A stretch of 9,150 bases of DNA. It comes from Bacteroidaceae bacterium. GTDB lineage: Bacteria; Bacteroidota; Bacteroidia; Bacteroidales; Bacteroidaceae. The position numbers were made by a program, and so were the translations under genes. Within the stretch, counting starts at the first letter, position 1. Every line of letters begins with the position of its first letter. The stretch is from the NCBI GenBank assembly GCA_900769465.1, contig CAAGGT010000143.1, positions 1-9,150 on the forward strand, in the 5' to 3' direction. The notes beneath the pieces were generated by a model. That model was not told the DNA's origin and searched no databases. It saw nothing but the letters and a program-made list of their open reading frames with translations. Positions 1 to 5,778 of the stretch are shown here, in pieces.

Positions 1-2114
1 ATCTCGTTCCAATAAAGGCTGTTGAGGAACTGCGATAGGTTGACGATCTCGCCGATGAGATTGTTTGCAATCACTCGGTCGAGCTTCGCAAGACCTTTGG
101 GTGAATTCTCGTAATCGGTTTTGCCTGACGGCTCAACCTTGCACACGGGAACACCGTAGTGATAGTATTCCTCGTTGGCAGGATCGCAGAGGAGCTTGTT
201 GGGCGTTACGAGCATAGTGTCCGAATCGTAGTCACAGCCGTTCAGCCTTTGCTGAATATTATTGCCGATGGCGTTGATGCAAACGATAGCAGAGGTCAGA
301 TTAAAGTATTCGTCGATTTCCTCGTAGCTTTGGTTCTGCACGATATACAGATTTCCCATCGTGATGTGTGGGCTTCTCGCACAGAGCAACCATTCGCCGT
401 CCTCAAATCTTCTTGTGTAGGCTTCGTTTTCCTCGAACAGAAGCGACTCGGTCGGCTCGTAGTCCTTGTGTATCGTCGCATACAAAAATTCGTAAGGGTT
501 GCCGAATATCGTCTGATAGTTGCCCTCGATCAATATCTTGCCCTTCTTCATTTTCTCCTTGAAGCTCCGGCACAGCTCGTCACGGTAGGTTTTATAAAAA
601 TCCGTCCGTTCAAACTCTGCCGTCCGCGCCATCATATCCATAATAACACGGTGGCGGTAATTCTCCACGTTCATCGGTGCAAGCCCGTCTGTGATTTGGT
701 CGTAGCTTGCGACCTTTGCATAATAGCGGAGGAACATGGGATCGGCTTGTATCTTACCGAGGTAGTCGAGCGTAGGCTGTAAGAACCGTGCTATCTGTTC
801 GGGTGCCCCATTGATCGTGTTGATTAGCTGATAGTTCGTATAAGCCATATTGCCGAACATATGCAGAGGCTTCTTGTCGGTCTTTACCACGCCGAAGGCG
901 GATGTGGTCTTTCCTTCATACACAGCATCAAGCCACGACTTGAAGGCTTCGCCGAGGTTCATGCCTTTCGGCATAAACTTGAGGTATTTGAGGCTGCTCT
1001 CGGTGATGACGAGCTTGATGTCCTCGACCTTTCGTGCAGTGGTGTAGCCTGCAAGCTGTCCGACGGTAGTGATGCCTTTGTCCTTGAACCATTTCTGCAG
1101 ATTCGTGTTAAACGCACAGGTCTTGAAGAAGCGGTTACGCAGGAGCATCATGCCTTTATCGCCGTAGCCTGCGCTCTCAAACTCGCTCACGTCAAGGAGA
1201 GCTTCGCCATCCCATATTACGTTCTCGATCTCGGTTTCTTCTTCCTCTGCCGTTAGTCCTTCGGTTGCATCTTCCTTTACGCATACGGCTTTGGTGGTAA
1301 AACGGCTGACCTTGTCGGGAATGATAAGAATTGCCTTTTTCGGAAGCCTGATTGCCGACTCAATGCTACTCAGCGTAAGTGCAATATACGCCTGCCACGA
1401 TGCCTGATCCGAAACACTATCCGAGGACAGACCGCAGGAACTCCAATCCATCATATCCTGATAGAGTGACTCTGCGATGAACAAACAGCGACCGTCACGG
1501 CTTGAGCCGGCGCTTCTCTTATAACGAACATAGTGGATGCCGTCAATGTCAAAGCCGTGGGTGTAGAGGTGTTCTCGGATTTCCTCGCATTTCACGGCAG
1601 AAGGAATATCCTTTTTGCTCCGCTTGTATTCCTTCTTTTCTGCATCGTACTCAAAATACTTTCCGAGAAGCTCGGCAGAGAGAGGATTCTCCACGGGAGC
1701 GTAGCTCTTATCCTTCTCGTAGGGGATTTCGATTGCCACGAGCATCGGCGCACCGTTTACCTCACGCACACAGGCGTGGTCTTGCATATCCGCTTCGGTG
1801 ACGGTGTAACCGTAACGCACAAACCGCCTGCCGTACTGCTCATATTGCTTTACGGCAAGGTCGAATGATACGCTGACGATGGCACGGCAATATTTCTTAT
1901 CCGCAAGGTAGGGATATCCGATCTCGGCTTCGTGTGCCTTATACACTTCGCACAACTTGTCTGTGTCAAGGCTTTCGTCGATGATACCGCCGAACCTGTC
2001 GGCATTGAGCTTTTCGTTTTTCAGCGCGGTGAGCGTGTCGGCGCGAAAGATGTCTTTTCCCTCGATTGCCATAATACGCATATTGCCATACACTTTTTTC
2101 TTTTCTGCCGCCAT
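1..2114 (-). CDS. QDE-1/YonO-like double-psi-beta-barrel RNA polymerase homologue (3' end outside window)
   Basis: Open frame of 704 complete codons without a stop, running off the left edge, so the C-terminus is missing. The ATG at 2112-2114 is preceded by GGAGG seven bases upstream. I identify it by motif order as a relative of eukaryotic silencing RdRPs and phage SPbeta YonO, single-chain polymerases with two double-psi beta-barrels. Visible segments: 'SAGSSRDGRCLFI' (201-213) in the N-terminal region; 'IWDGEALLDVSEF' (300-312), like the RdRP 'DGxGxIS' motif; 'GMMLLRNRFFKTCAF' (321-335), like 'QxRYGGYKGV', with K331 a candidate catalytic lysine; 'TESSLKYLKF' (371-380); 'YTNYQLINT' (425-433), like 'LNRQxIxLL'; 'ILIEGNYQTIFGNPYEFL' (527-544), second-barrel entry; 'CARSPHITMGNLYIV' (578-592); and the metal loop 'NGCDYDSDTMLV' (625-636) with D628, D630 and D632. 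The expected activity is RNA synthesis in the cytoplasm; whether the template is RNA or DNA cannot be told. Ser631 replaces the usual Gly. Its G+C looks higher than that of its neighbours. The gene call is near certain, the family strong, the biological role unknown. Confidence 0.85.
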   Translation of the reverse strand, partial: MAAEKKKVYGNMRIMAIEGKDIFRADTLTALKNEKLNADRFGGIIDESLDTDKLCEVYKAHEAEIGYPYLADKKYCRAIVSVSFDLAVKQYEQYGRRFVRYGYTVTEADMQDHACVREVNGAPMLVAIEIPYEKDKSYAPVENPLSAELLGKYFEYDAEKKEYKRSKKDIPSAVKCEEIREHLYTHGFDIDGIHYVRYKRSAGSSRDGRCLFIAESLYQDMMDWSSCGLSSDSVSDQASWQAYIALTLSSIESAIRLPKKAILIIPDKVSRFTTKAVCVKEDATEGLTAEEEETEIENVIWDGEALLDVSEFESAGYGDKGMMLLRNRFFKTCAFNTNLQKWFKDKGITTVGQLAGYTTARKVEDIKLVITESSLKYLKFMPKGMNLGEAFKSWLDAVYEGKTTSAFGVVKTDKKPLHMFGNMAYTNYQLINTINGAPEQIARFLQPTLDYLGKIQADPMFLRYYAKVASYDQITDGLAPMNVENYRHRVIMDMMARTAEFERTDFYKTYRDELCRSFKEKMKKGKILIEGNYQTIFGNPYEFLYATIHKDYEPTESLLFEENEAYTRRFEDGEWLLCARSPHITMGNLYIVQNQSYEEIDEYFNLTSAIVCINAIGNNIQQRLNGCDYDSDTMLVTPNKLLCDPANEEYYHYGVPVCKVEPSGKTDYENSPKGLAKLDRVIANNLIGEIVNLSQFLNSLYWNE

Positions 2115-2150
2115 GGTTATCCCTCCTTTCGTAGTTTTATTTGGTATTTT

Positions 2151-2179
2151 ATTTTACCATATTTTGCGGCTTTTTTCAA
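2151..2179 (-). promoter_or_regulatory. sigma-A-type promoter of the polymerase gene
   Basis: Read on the minus strand, TTGAAA (2174-2179) is followed by a 17-base spacer and TAAAAT (2151-2156), close to the vegetative consensus. Transcription would start near 2144, giving a leader of about 30 bases that contains the GAAAGGAGGG ribosome site at 2121-2130. The gene therefore probably uses the host vegetative sigma factor. Seen by eye; not tested. Confidence 0.7.
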
Positions 2180-2388
2180 GTCGGAGAATGTGAACGATAC
2201 GAGTTTTTCTTCAGAAAATTCGCATTTTTACCTTCCTACCATATATCCAACATCACGAGATAGGCAAAAATAGCACAAAAGTCCTTGATTTATCTATGTT
2301 TTCGCCCGATAACAGCCAACGGCAGAAAAAGAAAAACTGTAAATATCGCTATCAATTTTGCAAATCTGTGCAACCTTTTCACGCAAAA
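2180..2388. other. non-coding, A+T-rich intergenic stretch
   Basis: The whole gap between the polymerase gene and the membrane protein to its right is 424 bases (2115-2538). This part, upstream of the polymerase promoter, holds no convincing gene. The only minus-strand frame that might count is a 31-codon GTG frame (2290-2382) with a hydrophobic stretch but no ribosome site. I see no tRNA, attachment site or IS end. Confidence 0.4.
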
Positions 2389-2419
2389 GAGGTCTGTCCT
2401 ACATTTTGGGACAGACCTC
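2389..2419. repeat. perfect 11-bp palindrome, possible bidirectional terminator or mobile repeat
   Basis: GAGGTCTGTCC (2389-2399) and GGACAGACCTC (2409-2419) are perfect inverted repeats around a nine-base spacer. On the minus strand the stem is followed by TTTTGCG, a short U run; on the plus strand no U run follows directly. It lies about 70 bases beyond the hairpin that already ends the sigma module, so it could be a second terminator or part of a dispersed palindromic element. The symmetry is seen; the function is inferred. Confidence 0.6.
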
Positions 2420-2486
2420 CTTCGGAGCTGCTTTTCTCGTTGGGCGTTTTCTTTGACTACAGCGATGCAGATATTGAGGTTTGAGA

Positions 2487-2517
2487 AAGCCCTCGCTCAA
2501 TTGCAGTACGAGGGCTT
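2487..2517 (-). terminator. hairpin terminator after the left sigma module
   Basis: AAGCCCTCG (2487-2495) pairs perfectly with CGAGGGCTT (2509-2517), with a 13-base loop. It begins 22 bases past the stop codon of the membrane protein gene. On the minus strand the stem ends in CTTTCTC, a weak U run. It shares the CCCTCGCTC core with the hairpins at 3857-3886 and 5742-5766. Confidence 0.6.
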
Positions 2518-2538
2518 GTGCTGTAAAGTTGCTATTTA

Positions 2539-3189
2539 TTACTCAGCATTGTTTTCAAAATGCTTAGCATTAAACGCCACGATACCACTAATCTTAAAAT
2601 CAACTATGGCAGCATCGCCGTCAGCATCGAACAATTTAGAATAGTCTATAACTACCTTGTATGTTCCGGGAGTAGTCATAAAGGTGAAATCGTAATCAAC
2701 CTTTCCGTATTCATCGGTTATCACATTGATTGGTTCGCCATTCAAAGTAATATCAAAATATTCACTTACACCCGTGCTATAACCGTGTTCTGCGGTAATT
2801 TTCCCGTTTTCCTCATACTCAATATAATATCCTTTGCTCAAACGATAATCGCGATAAACATATTCAGTAGGATCGGTAACATTTATGGTAAAGCTAATAG
2901 ATGTTCCATTGTGTTTATCGTAAGTGATTGTACCGTTGTCATAGGTCATACTTTCGCCCACTTCAAGCGTCTCAAATGGGTAACCGCCGTGATCATCGCC
3001 AATATCTCCGTTTGGAATAAGGTGGAGTGTCAACGGAATGCCAATGCACAGTAAGAGAGCGAAGCAGGCTGCAATCGAACCCCATTTCAGCCAAACATTG
3101 TTTTTCTTCTTTGCGGTGTAGGTTACGGCTTCATCGACATAGCTTTCACCGATGTTGCCAAGTGCGTTGGAAAACTTTTTCGTAGTCAT
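2539..3189 (-). CDS. single-pass membrane protein, putative anti-sigma regulator
   Basis: 216 residues. A cytoplasmic N-terminus (1-34) containing 'NIGESYVDEAV' is followed by a basic stretch KKK, 'WLKWGSIAAC' and one membrane helix at about 36-58. The rest (60-216) is a beta-rich, probably extracellular domain that I do not recognise. The ATG at 3187-3189 overlaps the TGA of the upstream sigma gene as ATGA, so the two are translationally coupled; the only Shine-Dalgarno is a modest AGAGG. A membrane protein encoded directly behind an ECF-like sigma gene commonly binds that sigma factor through its cytoplasmic segment and releases it on an outside signal; here that role is inferred. It has no visible zinc-binding HxxxCxxC anti-sigma motif. 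Its N-terminus aligns with that of the protein at 3894-5093 ('HIDDDLINGAV', 'KKKSWIKWTSVAAC'), so the two are paralogues with different extracellular domains. Confidence 0.8.
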   Translation of the reverse strand: MTTKKFSNALGNIGESYVDEAVTYTAKKKNNVWLKWGSIAACFALLLCIGIPLTLHLIPNGDIGDDHGGYPFETLEVGESMTYDNGTITYDKHNGTSISFTINVTDPTEYVYRDYRLSKGYYIEYEENGKITAEHGYSTGVSEYFDITLNGEPINVITDEYGKVDYDFTFMTTPGTYKVVIDYSKLFDADGDAAIVDFKISGIVAFNAKHFENNAE

Positions 3190-3743
3190 AATAAAACCTC
3201 TCTTTCTAATAAATATTCTCGTAGTTCTTTGCGAAGCCTTGTAAGTCGAACAGACACATTCTTTTCTGTTAGTCCGACTTTCTTTGCGATGTCAGCATAA
3301 GTATCGGAAAACCAATATCGCCGCAAGAAAATCACACGATTTTCTTTTGAGAGCGAATCCAAGAATGATTCGATAATCTTGGTTAGCTCTTGCTCTGCAA
3401 TTTCGTCCTCAATAGTAATTGAAGAAGCGATACAATCTTCCAATTCTTCCATTGCAACATCGTAATAGCTGTTTCTTTTGGCGGCGGTGTTTTGCTCGTA
3501 GCGTTTGAGTGAAATGTTCCTTACGATCTTACAGACAAACGCAAGCAAGGGATTGGGCTTGGCAGGTGGGATGGCGTTCCACGTTCCGAGGTAAGAATCA
3601 TTCACACATTCCTCCGCATCTTGATGATTGTTCAGAATTTTGAATGAAAGTGAGTGAAACACTTTGCCGTACTTACCGTCAAGCTCCTTGATTGCTTGCT
3701 CAGACCGTTCAAAGAACAGTTCGATTATTCTTTCATCATTCAT
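3186..3743 (-). CDS. sigma-70-family (ECF-like) RNA polymerase sigma factor
   Basis: 185 residues, normal ECF length, with only regions 2 and 4. Region 2 spans about 11-85 and contains 'DAEECVNDSYLGTWNAI' (42-58), the core-binding and -10-recognition helix segment, then 'FVCKIVRNISLKR' (69-81). An acidic linker (about 98-120) leads to region 4 (about 122-178), with 'TYADIAKKVGLTEKNVS' (148-164) forming the helix-turn-helix that reads the -35 element. It would direct core RNA polymerase to a small regulon, probably including its own operon. The ATG at 3741-3743 has GGAGG eight bases upstream. It overlaps the downstream membrane protein gene by four bases. Upstream lie a strong sigma-A promoter and a box shared with the other sigma gene. 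The family assignment is firm; the signal and regulon are unknown. Confidence 0.92.
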   Translation of the reverse strand: MNDERIIELFFERSEQAIKELDGKYGKVFHSLSFKILNNHQDAEECVNDSYLGTWNAIPPAKPNPLLAFVCKIVRNISLKRYEQNTAAKRNSYYDVAMEELEDCIASSITIEDEIAEQELTKIIESFLDSLSKENRVIFLRRYWFSDTYADIAKKVGLTEKNVSVRLTRLRKELREYLLEREVLL

Positions 3744-3755
3744 CTGCTCGACCTC

Positions 3756-3774
3756 CTTTCACCTATTAACTACG
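3756..3774 (-). promoter_or_regulatory. 19-bp box shared with the other sigma gene (copy 1)
   Basis: On the minus strand this reads CGTAGTTAATAGGTGAAAG, matching 15 of 19 positions with the copy at 5678-5696. It begins just upstream of the ribosome binding site of the sigma gene. CGTA resembles an ECF -10 element, but I see no matching -35 at normal spacing here, so it could equally be an operator or a leader element. Function inferred. Confidence 0.4.
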
Positions 3775-3817
3775 GTTTTGTCGCCAAAAACTACAAGAAA
3801 GAGAAAAGTTTTTTATA

Positions 3818-3846
3818 ATTATAACATTTTTTCGTGAATTTTTCAA
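3818..3846 (-). promoter_or_regulatory. strong sigma-A promoter of the left sigma module
   Basis: On the minus strand TTGAAA (3841-3846), a 17-base spacer and a perfect TATAAT (3818-3823). The start would fall near 3811, leaving a leader of about 68 bases that includes the shared box at 3756-3774. It sits just past the terminator of the neighbouring module, so this sigma operon is independently transcribed by the vegetative polymerase. Confidence 0.8.
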
Positions 3847-3856
3847 GGCATAAGAA

Positions 3857-3886
3857 TAGCCCTCGCTCCTTTCGGAACGAGGACTA
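3857..3886 (-). terminator. hairpin terminator after the right sigma module, GAAA loop
   Basis: The arms 3857-3869 and 3874-3886 form a 13-bp stem in the minus-strand RNA, closed by a GAAA tetraloop. Two pairs are G-U wobbles in the minus-strand transcript (3866/3877 and 3860/3883) but C-A mismatches in plus-strand RNA, so the structure is built for minus-strand transcription. It follows the stop of the membrane protein gene by about eight bases. The following UAUUCUUAU run is only moderately U-rich. Confidence 0.7.
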
Positions 3887-3893
3887 ATTTTTA

Positions 3894-5093
3894 TTATTCG
3901 GGTACTGCCATACCGCTATCTGTGACCTTGCCTTTATACATTGAGATTGCACCGCTTACTGTGTTGTTTTCTCCCAAAACGATTTCGGTTTGGAATTTAA
4001 CTGCCACGGTATCTCCGATCTTGAAATTACCACACTCAACGTATCGTCTGATCTGCAAATCCTCGGTCACAATCTTGAATACCATTCCATCGTTTTTATC
4101 CTTACAAAGAACAGTATCGTCAATCAAAATATATCCGTCGCCAATTTCCGTTATAGTTCCTGCAATCGTGTATTCGTATTGCTCTCGTTTAGCTTCGGTC
4201 GAGTTTCCTTTAGCGTAAGCAATAATCTTGTTCGCGGCTTCTTCACCGATATAGTAAACATAGCTGTAATTGAATACGTTTGTGGAAACATAGCCATCTT
4301 CAGTAACATAAAATATTTTCCTATAAACCCCAAGAGTTTCCGAAGTCGCTGTAAAGCTCAGATAGTTTCGATCTCCACGATTCCATTCGTCTGTTCCTGA
4401 ATACGCTTCAGCATCTCTGCACTCGGATAGTATTTGCCAAATATACTCATCGTCCGAAAGTTGATAATATCCTTTTTCCTTATATCCTTCATTAACTGAA
4501 AACTTGCTGAAAGGCAGGGTTTCGGAAAGATTGTAAACATCAAGCAGTTCTCCAAATGTTGCAATTTGCTTTTCGGTGTTATTGAAATAAACATAGTAGC
4601 TGCCGTCCATACCAACAGCAACAAGTCTTTCTTCCGAAACACCCTCGATCTTTCTAACATCAAAGGTTTCCGTATAGGTCTTGTTGTTATCACGGTAGTT
4701 GTCAACGCCCTTTGCAGTACACGTTCCAAGAATATCGCCGAGCAATTTTTCATCTATTGCTCTTGCTCTTGTAAGATATTCATTTCCGTTGTACTTGATG
4801 GTAGGATATTTCTCATATATTAGTTTATATTCCCACGGAAAATCAATATCACCTTCTGTACCGCTTATTACTCCATTGTAGTTTCGATCAATCCCTCCAA
4901 TAGTAGTAGGATTTCCACTGAAAAGCATAGGAATAATCAAAGCTCCTGCCATAACGAAAATGGCAAGGCAAGCTGCAACAGACGTCCATTTTATCCAAGA
5001 TTTTTTCTTTACCATTTTTGAAGCGTTAACCGCACCATTGATTAAATCATCATCAATATGACTAACAGCGTGAGTGATTCTCGGTGTTTTCAT
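3894..5093 (-). CDS. single-pass membrane protein with large extracellular region, putative anti-sigma regulator
   Basis: 399 residues. A short cytoplasmic N-terminus (1-36) with 'HIDDDLINGAV' and 'KKKSWIKW' precedes one membrane helix at about 37-58. The extracellular part starts with a low-complexity Gly/Asn/Thr stretch, then a long unrecognised domain, and ends in a segment (about 308-392, from 'AGTITEIGDGYILIDD' on) whose pattern of beta strands around 'FKIGDTVAVKF' looks like a small OB/SH3-like barrel; this is resemblance only. The ATG at 5091-5093 overlaps the TGA of the upstream sigma gene, with GGAGG ten bases before it. The pairing suggests it holds the sigma factor at the membrane and responds to an outside signal, as with the paralogue at 2539-3189, which has a shorter and different outer domain. 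The role is inferred. Confidence 0.82.
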   Translation of the reverse strand: MKTPRITHAVSHIDDDLINGAVNASKMVKKKSWIKWTSVAACLAIFVMAGALIIPMLFSGNPTTIGGIDRNYNGVISGTEGDIDFPWEYKLIYEKYPTIKYNGNEYLTRARAIDEKLLGDILGTCTAKGVDNYRDNNKTYTETFDVRKIEGVSEERLVAVGMDGSYYVYFNNTEKQIATFGELLDVYNLSETLPFSKFSVNEGYKEKGYYQLSDDEYIWQILSECRDAEAYSGTDEWNRGDRNYLSFTATSETLGVYRKIFYVTEDGYVSTNVFNYSYVYYIGEEAANKIIAYAKGNSTEAKREQYEYTIAGTITEIGDGYILIDDTVLCKDKNDGMVFKIVTEDLQIRRYVECGNFKIGDTVAVKFQTEIVLGENNTVSGAISMYKGKVTDSGMAVPE

Positions 5094-5644
5094 ATTTCAA
5101 CGCCCTCCTTGATTAAATATTCTTTTAGTTTGTTTCGGGTGTGATACAACATATTTTTGACCTTGCTTTCGGTAAAGCCATAGCGTTTCGCTATATTACC
5201 GATGGAGTCAAAGAAATAGTATTTGCGAATAAACACGTTCCGAACATCCTCTTTTTCATTTCGCAGAAAGTCGCTGATAGCTTTTCCAATATCCTCGTCA
5301 CTCGTACCGGCCGCAATGCTTTCATCGGGTAATACCTCAGCAAGCTCATCAAGCGAAACAATCGTTGCTTGTGAGCGTTTCTGCCGTGCCATTGCTTCAA
5401 TACGTTTGAAGGACAGATTTCGTGTAATCCTACAAACAAAAGCCATAAAGTTATTCGGTCTTGTGGGGGGAATTGCGTTCCATACACCTATGTAGGTATC
5501 ATTCACACATTCCTCAGAGTCCTCGTTGTTATTCAAGATGTTATAGGCAATACTGTGACAGAGCTTACCGTATTTGGCATCTGTTTCTTTGATTGCCTGC
5601 TCATCACGTGCAAAATACAGTTCTATGATACTCAGATCATCCAA
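5090..5644 (-). CDS. sigma-70-family (ECF-like) RNA polymerase sigma factor, TTG start
   Basis: 184 residues, paralogous to the sigma factor at 3186-3743 along its whole length. Region 2 is about 11-85, with 'DSEECVNDTYIGVWNAI' (42-58) and 'FVCRITRNLSFKR' (69-81). The linker (about 95-118) is Ser/Asp/Glu-rich. Region 4 (about 120-177) carries the helix-turn-helix 'SIGNIAKRYGFTESKVK' (147-163). The region 4 recognition helices of the two paralogues differ, which suggests different -35 targets. The start is TTG at 5642-5644: it lies nine bases from a perfect GGAGG, gives 'MDDLSIIELYFARDEQ' in register with the N-terminus of the paralogue, and the nearby ATG is out of frame. Its last four bases overlap the membrane protein gene. 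No good sigma-A promoter is visible upstream, so autoregulation through an ECF-type promoter is plausible. Confidence 0.9.
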   Translation of the reverse strand: MDDLSIIELYFARDEQAIKETDAKYGKLCHSIAYNILNNNEDSEECVNDTYIGVWNAIPPTRPNNFMAFVCRITRNLSFKRIEAMARQKRSQATIVSLDELAEVLPDESIAAGTSDEDIGKAISDFLRNEKEDVRNVFIRKYYFFDSIGNIAKRYGFTESKVKNMLYHTRNKLKEYLIKEGVEI

Positions 5645-5653
5645 TGTTGTTCA

Positions 5654-5658
5654 CCTCC
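5654..5658 (-). promoter_or_regulatory. ribosome binding site that fixes the TTG start
   Basis: A perfect GGAGG on the minus strand, nine bases before the TTG at 5642-5644. No in-frame ATG or GTG lies at a usable distance, so the site decides the start of the sigma gene. Confidence 0.75.
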
Positions 5659-5677
5659 TTCATATGTGCTAAAAGCG

Positions 5678-5716
5678 CTTTCACCCTATAAGTACGTTTT
5701 TTTAGGCGTTGGTCGC
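5678..5716 (-). promoter_or_regulatory. candidate ECF-type autoregulated promoter with shared 19-bp box (copy 2)
   Basis: On the minus strand GCGACC (5711-5716) lies 14 bases upstream of CGTA (5693-5696), a layout like an ECF promoter with a degenerate AAC-type -35 and a CGT-type -10. The 19 bases 5678-5696, CGTACTTATAGGGTGAAAG, match the copy at 3756-3774 in 15 positions. In both genes TTTTTG followed by CGAC occurs upstream, but at different distances. Promoter function is inferred. Confidence 0.4.
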
Positions 5717-5741
5717 AAAAATCCATAATATTTTTGAAAAT

Positions 5742-5766
5742 CCCTCGCTCCGTAATGGAACGAGGG
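5742..5766 (-). terminator. hairpin terminator closing the envelope operon
   Basis: The arms 5742-5751 and 5757-5766 form a 10-bp stem with a five-base loop. The pair 5748/5760 is a G-U wobble only in the minus-strand RNA. On that strand the stem is followed by ATTTTC. It begins 12 bases past the stop codon of the 303-residue membrane protein and shares its core with the hairpin at 3857-3886. Confidence 0.75.
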
Positions 5767-5778
5767 CTGTAAGTCATT

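Noticed and set aside
219..233. Fragment of a multisubunit RNA polymerase beta-prime subunit
   Set aside because: The NADFDGD context is absent, and the flanking motifs and single-chain layout match RdRP/YonO-type enzymes instead.
159..782. 207-codon plus-strand open frame
   Set aside because: It lies antisense inside the polymerase gene, whose motifs and ribosome site are convincing, and its product shows no recognisable domain. The same applies to the plus-strand frames at 861-1256, 1533-1868 and 1932-2273.
2290..2382. 31-codon minus-strand frame from GTG with a hydrophobic stretch
   Set aside because: No Shine-Dalgarno sequence, start abutting a hairpin, and length easily reached by chance.
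2285..3054. Plus-strand frames of 119 and 164 codons
   Set aside because: The 164-codon frame is antisense to the membrane protein gene at 2539-3189; the 119-codon frame runs across two hairpins and an intergenic gap. Neither has a ribosome site or domain.
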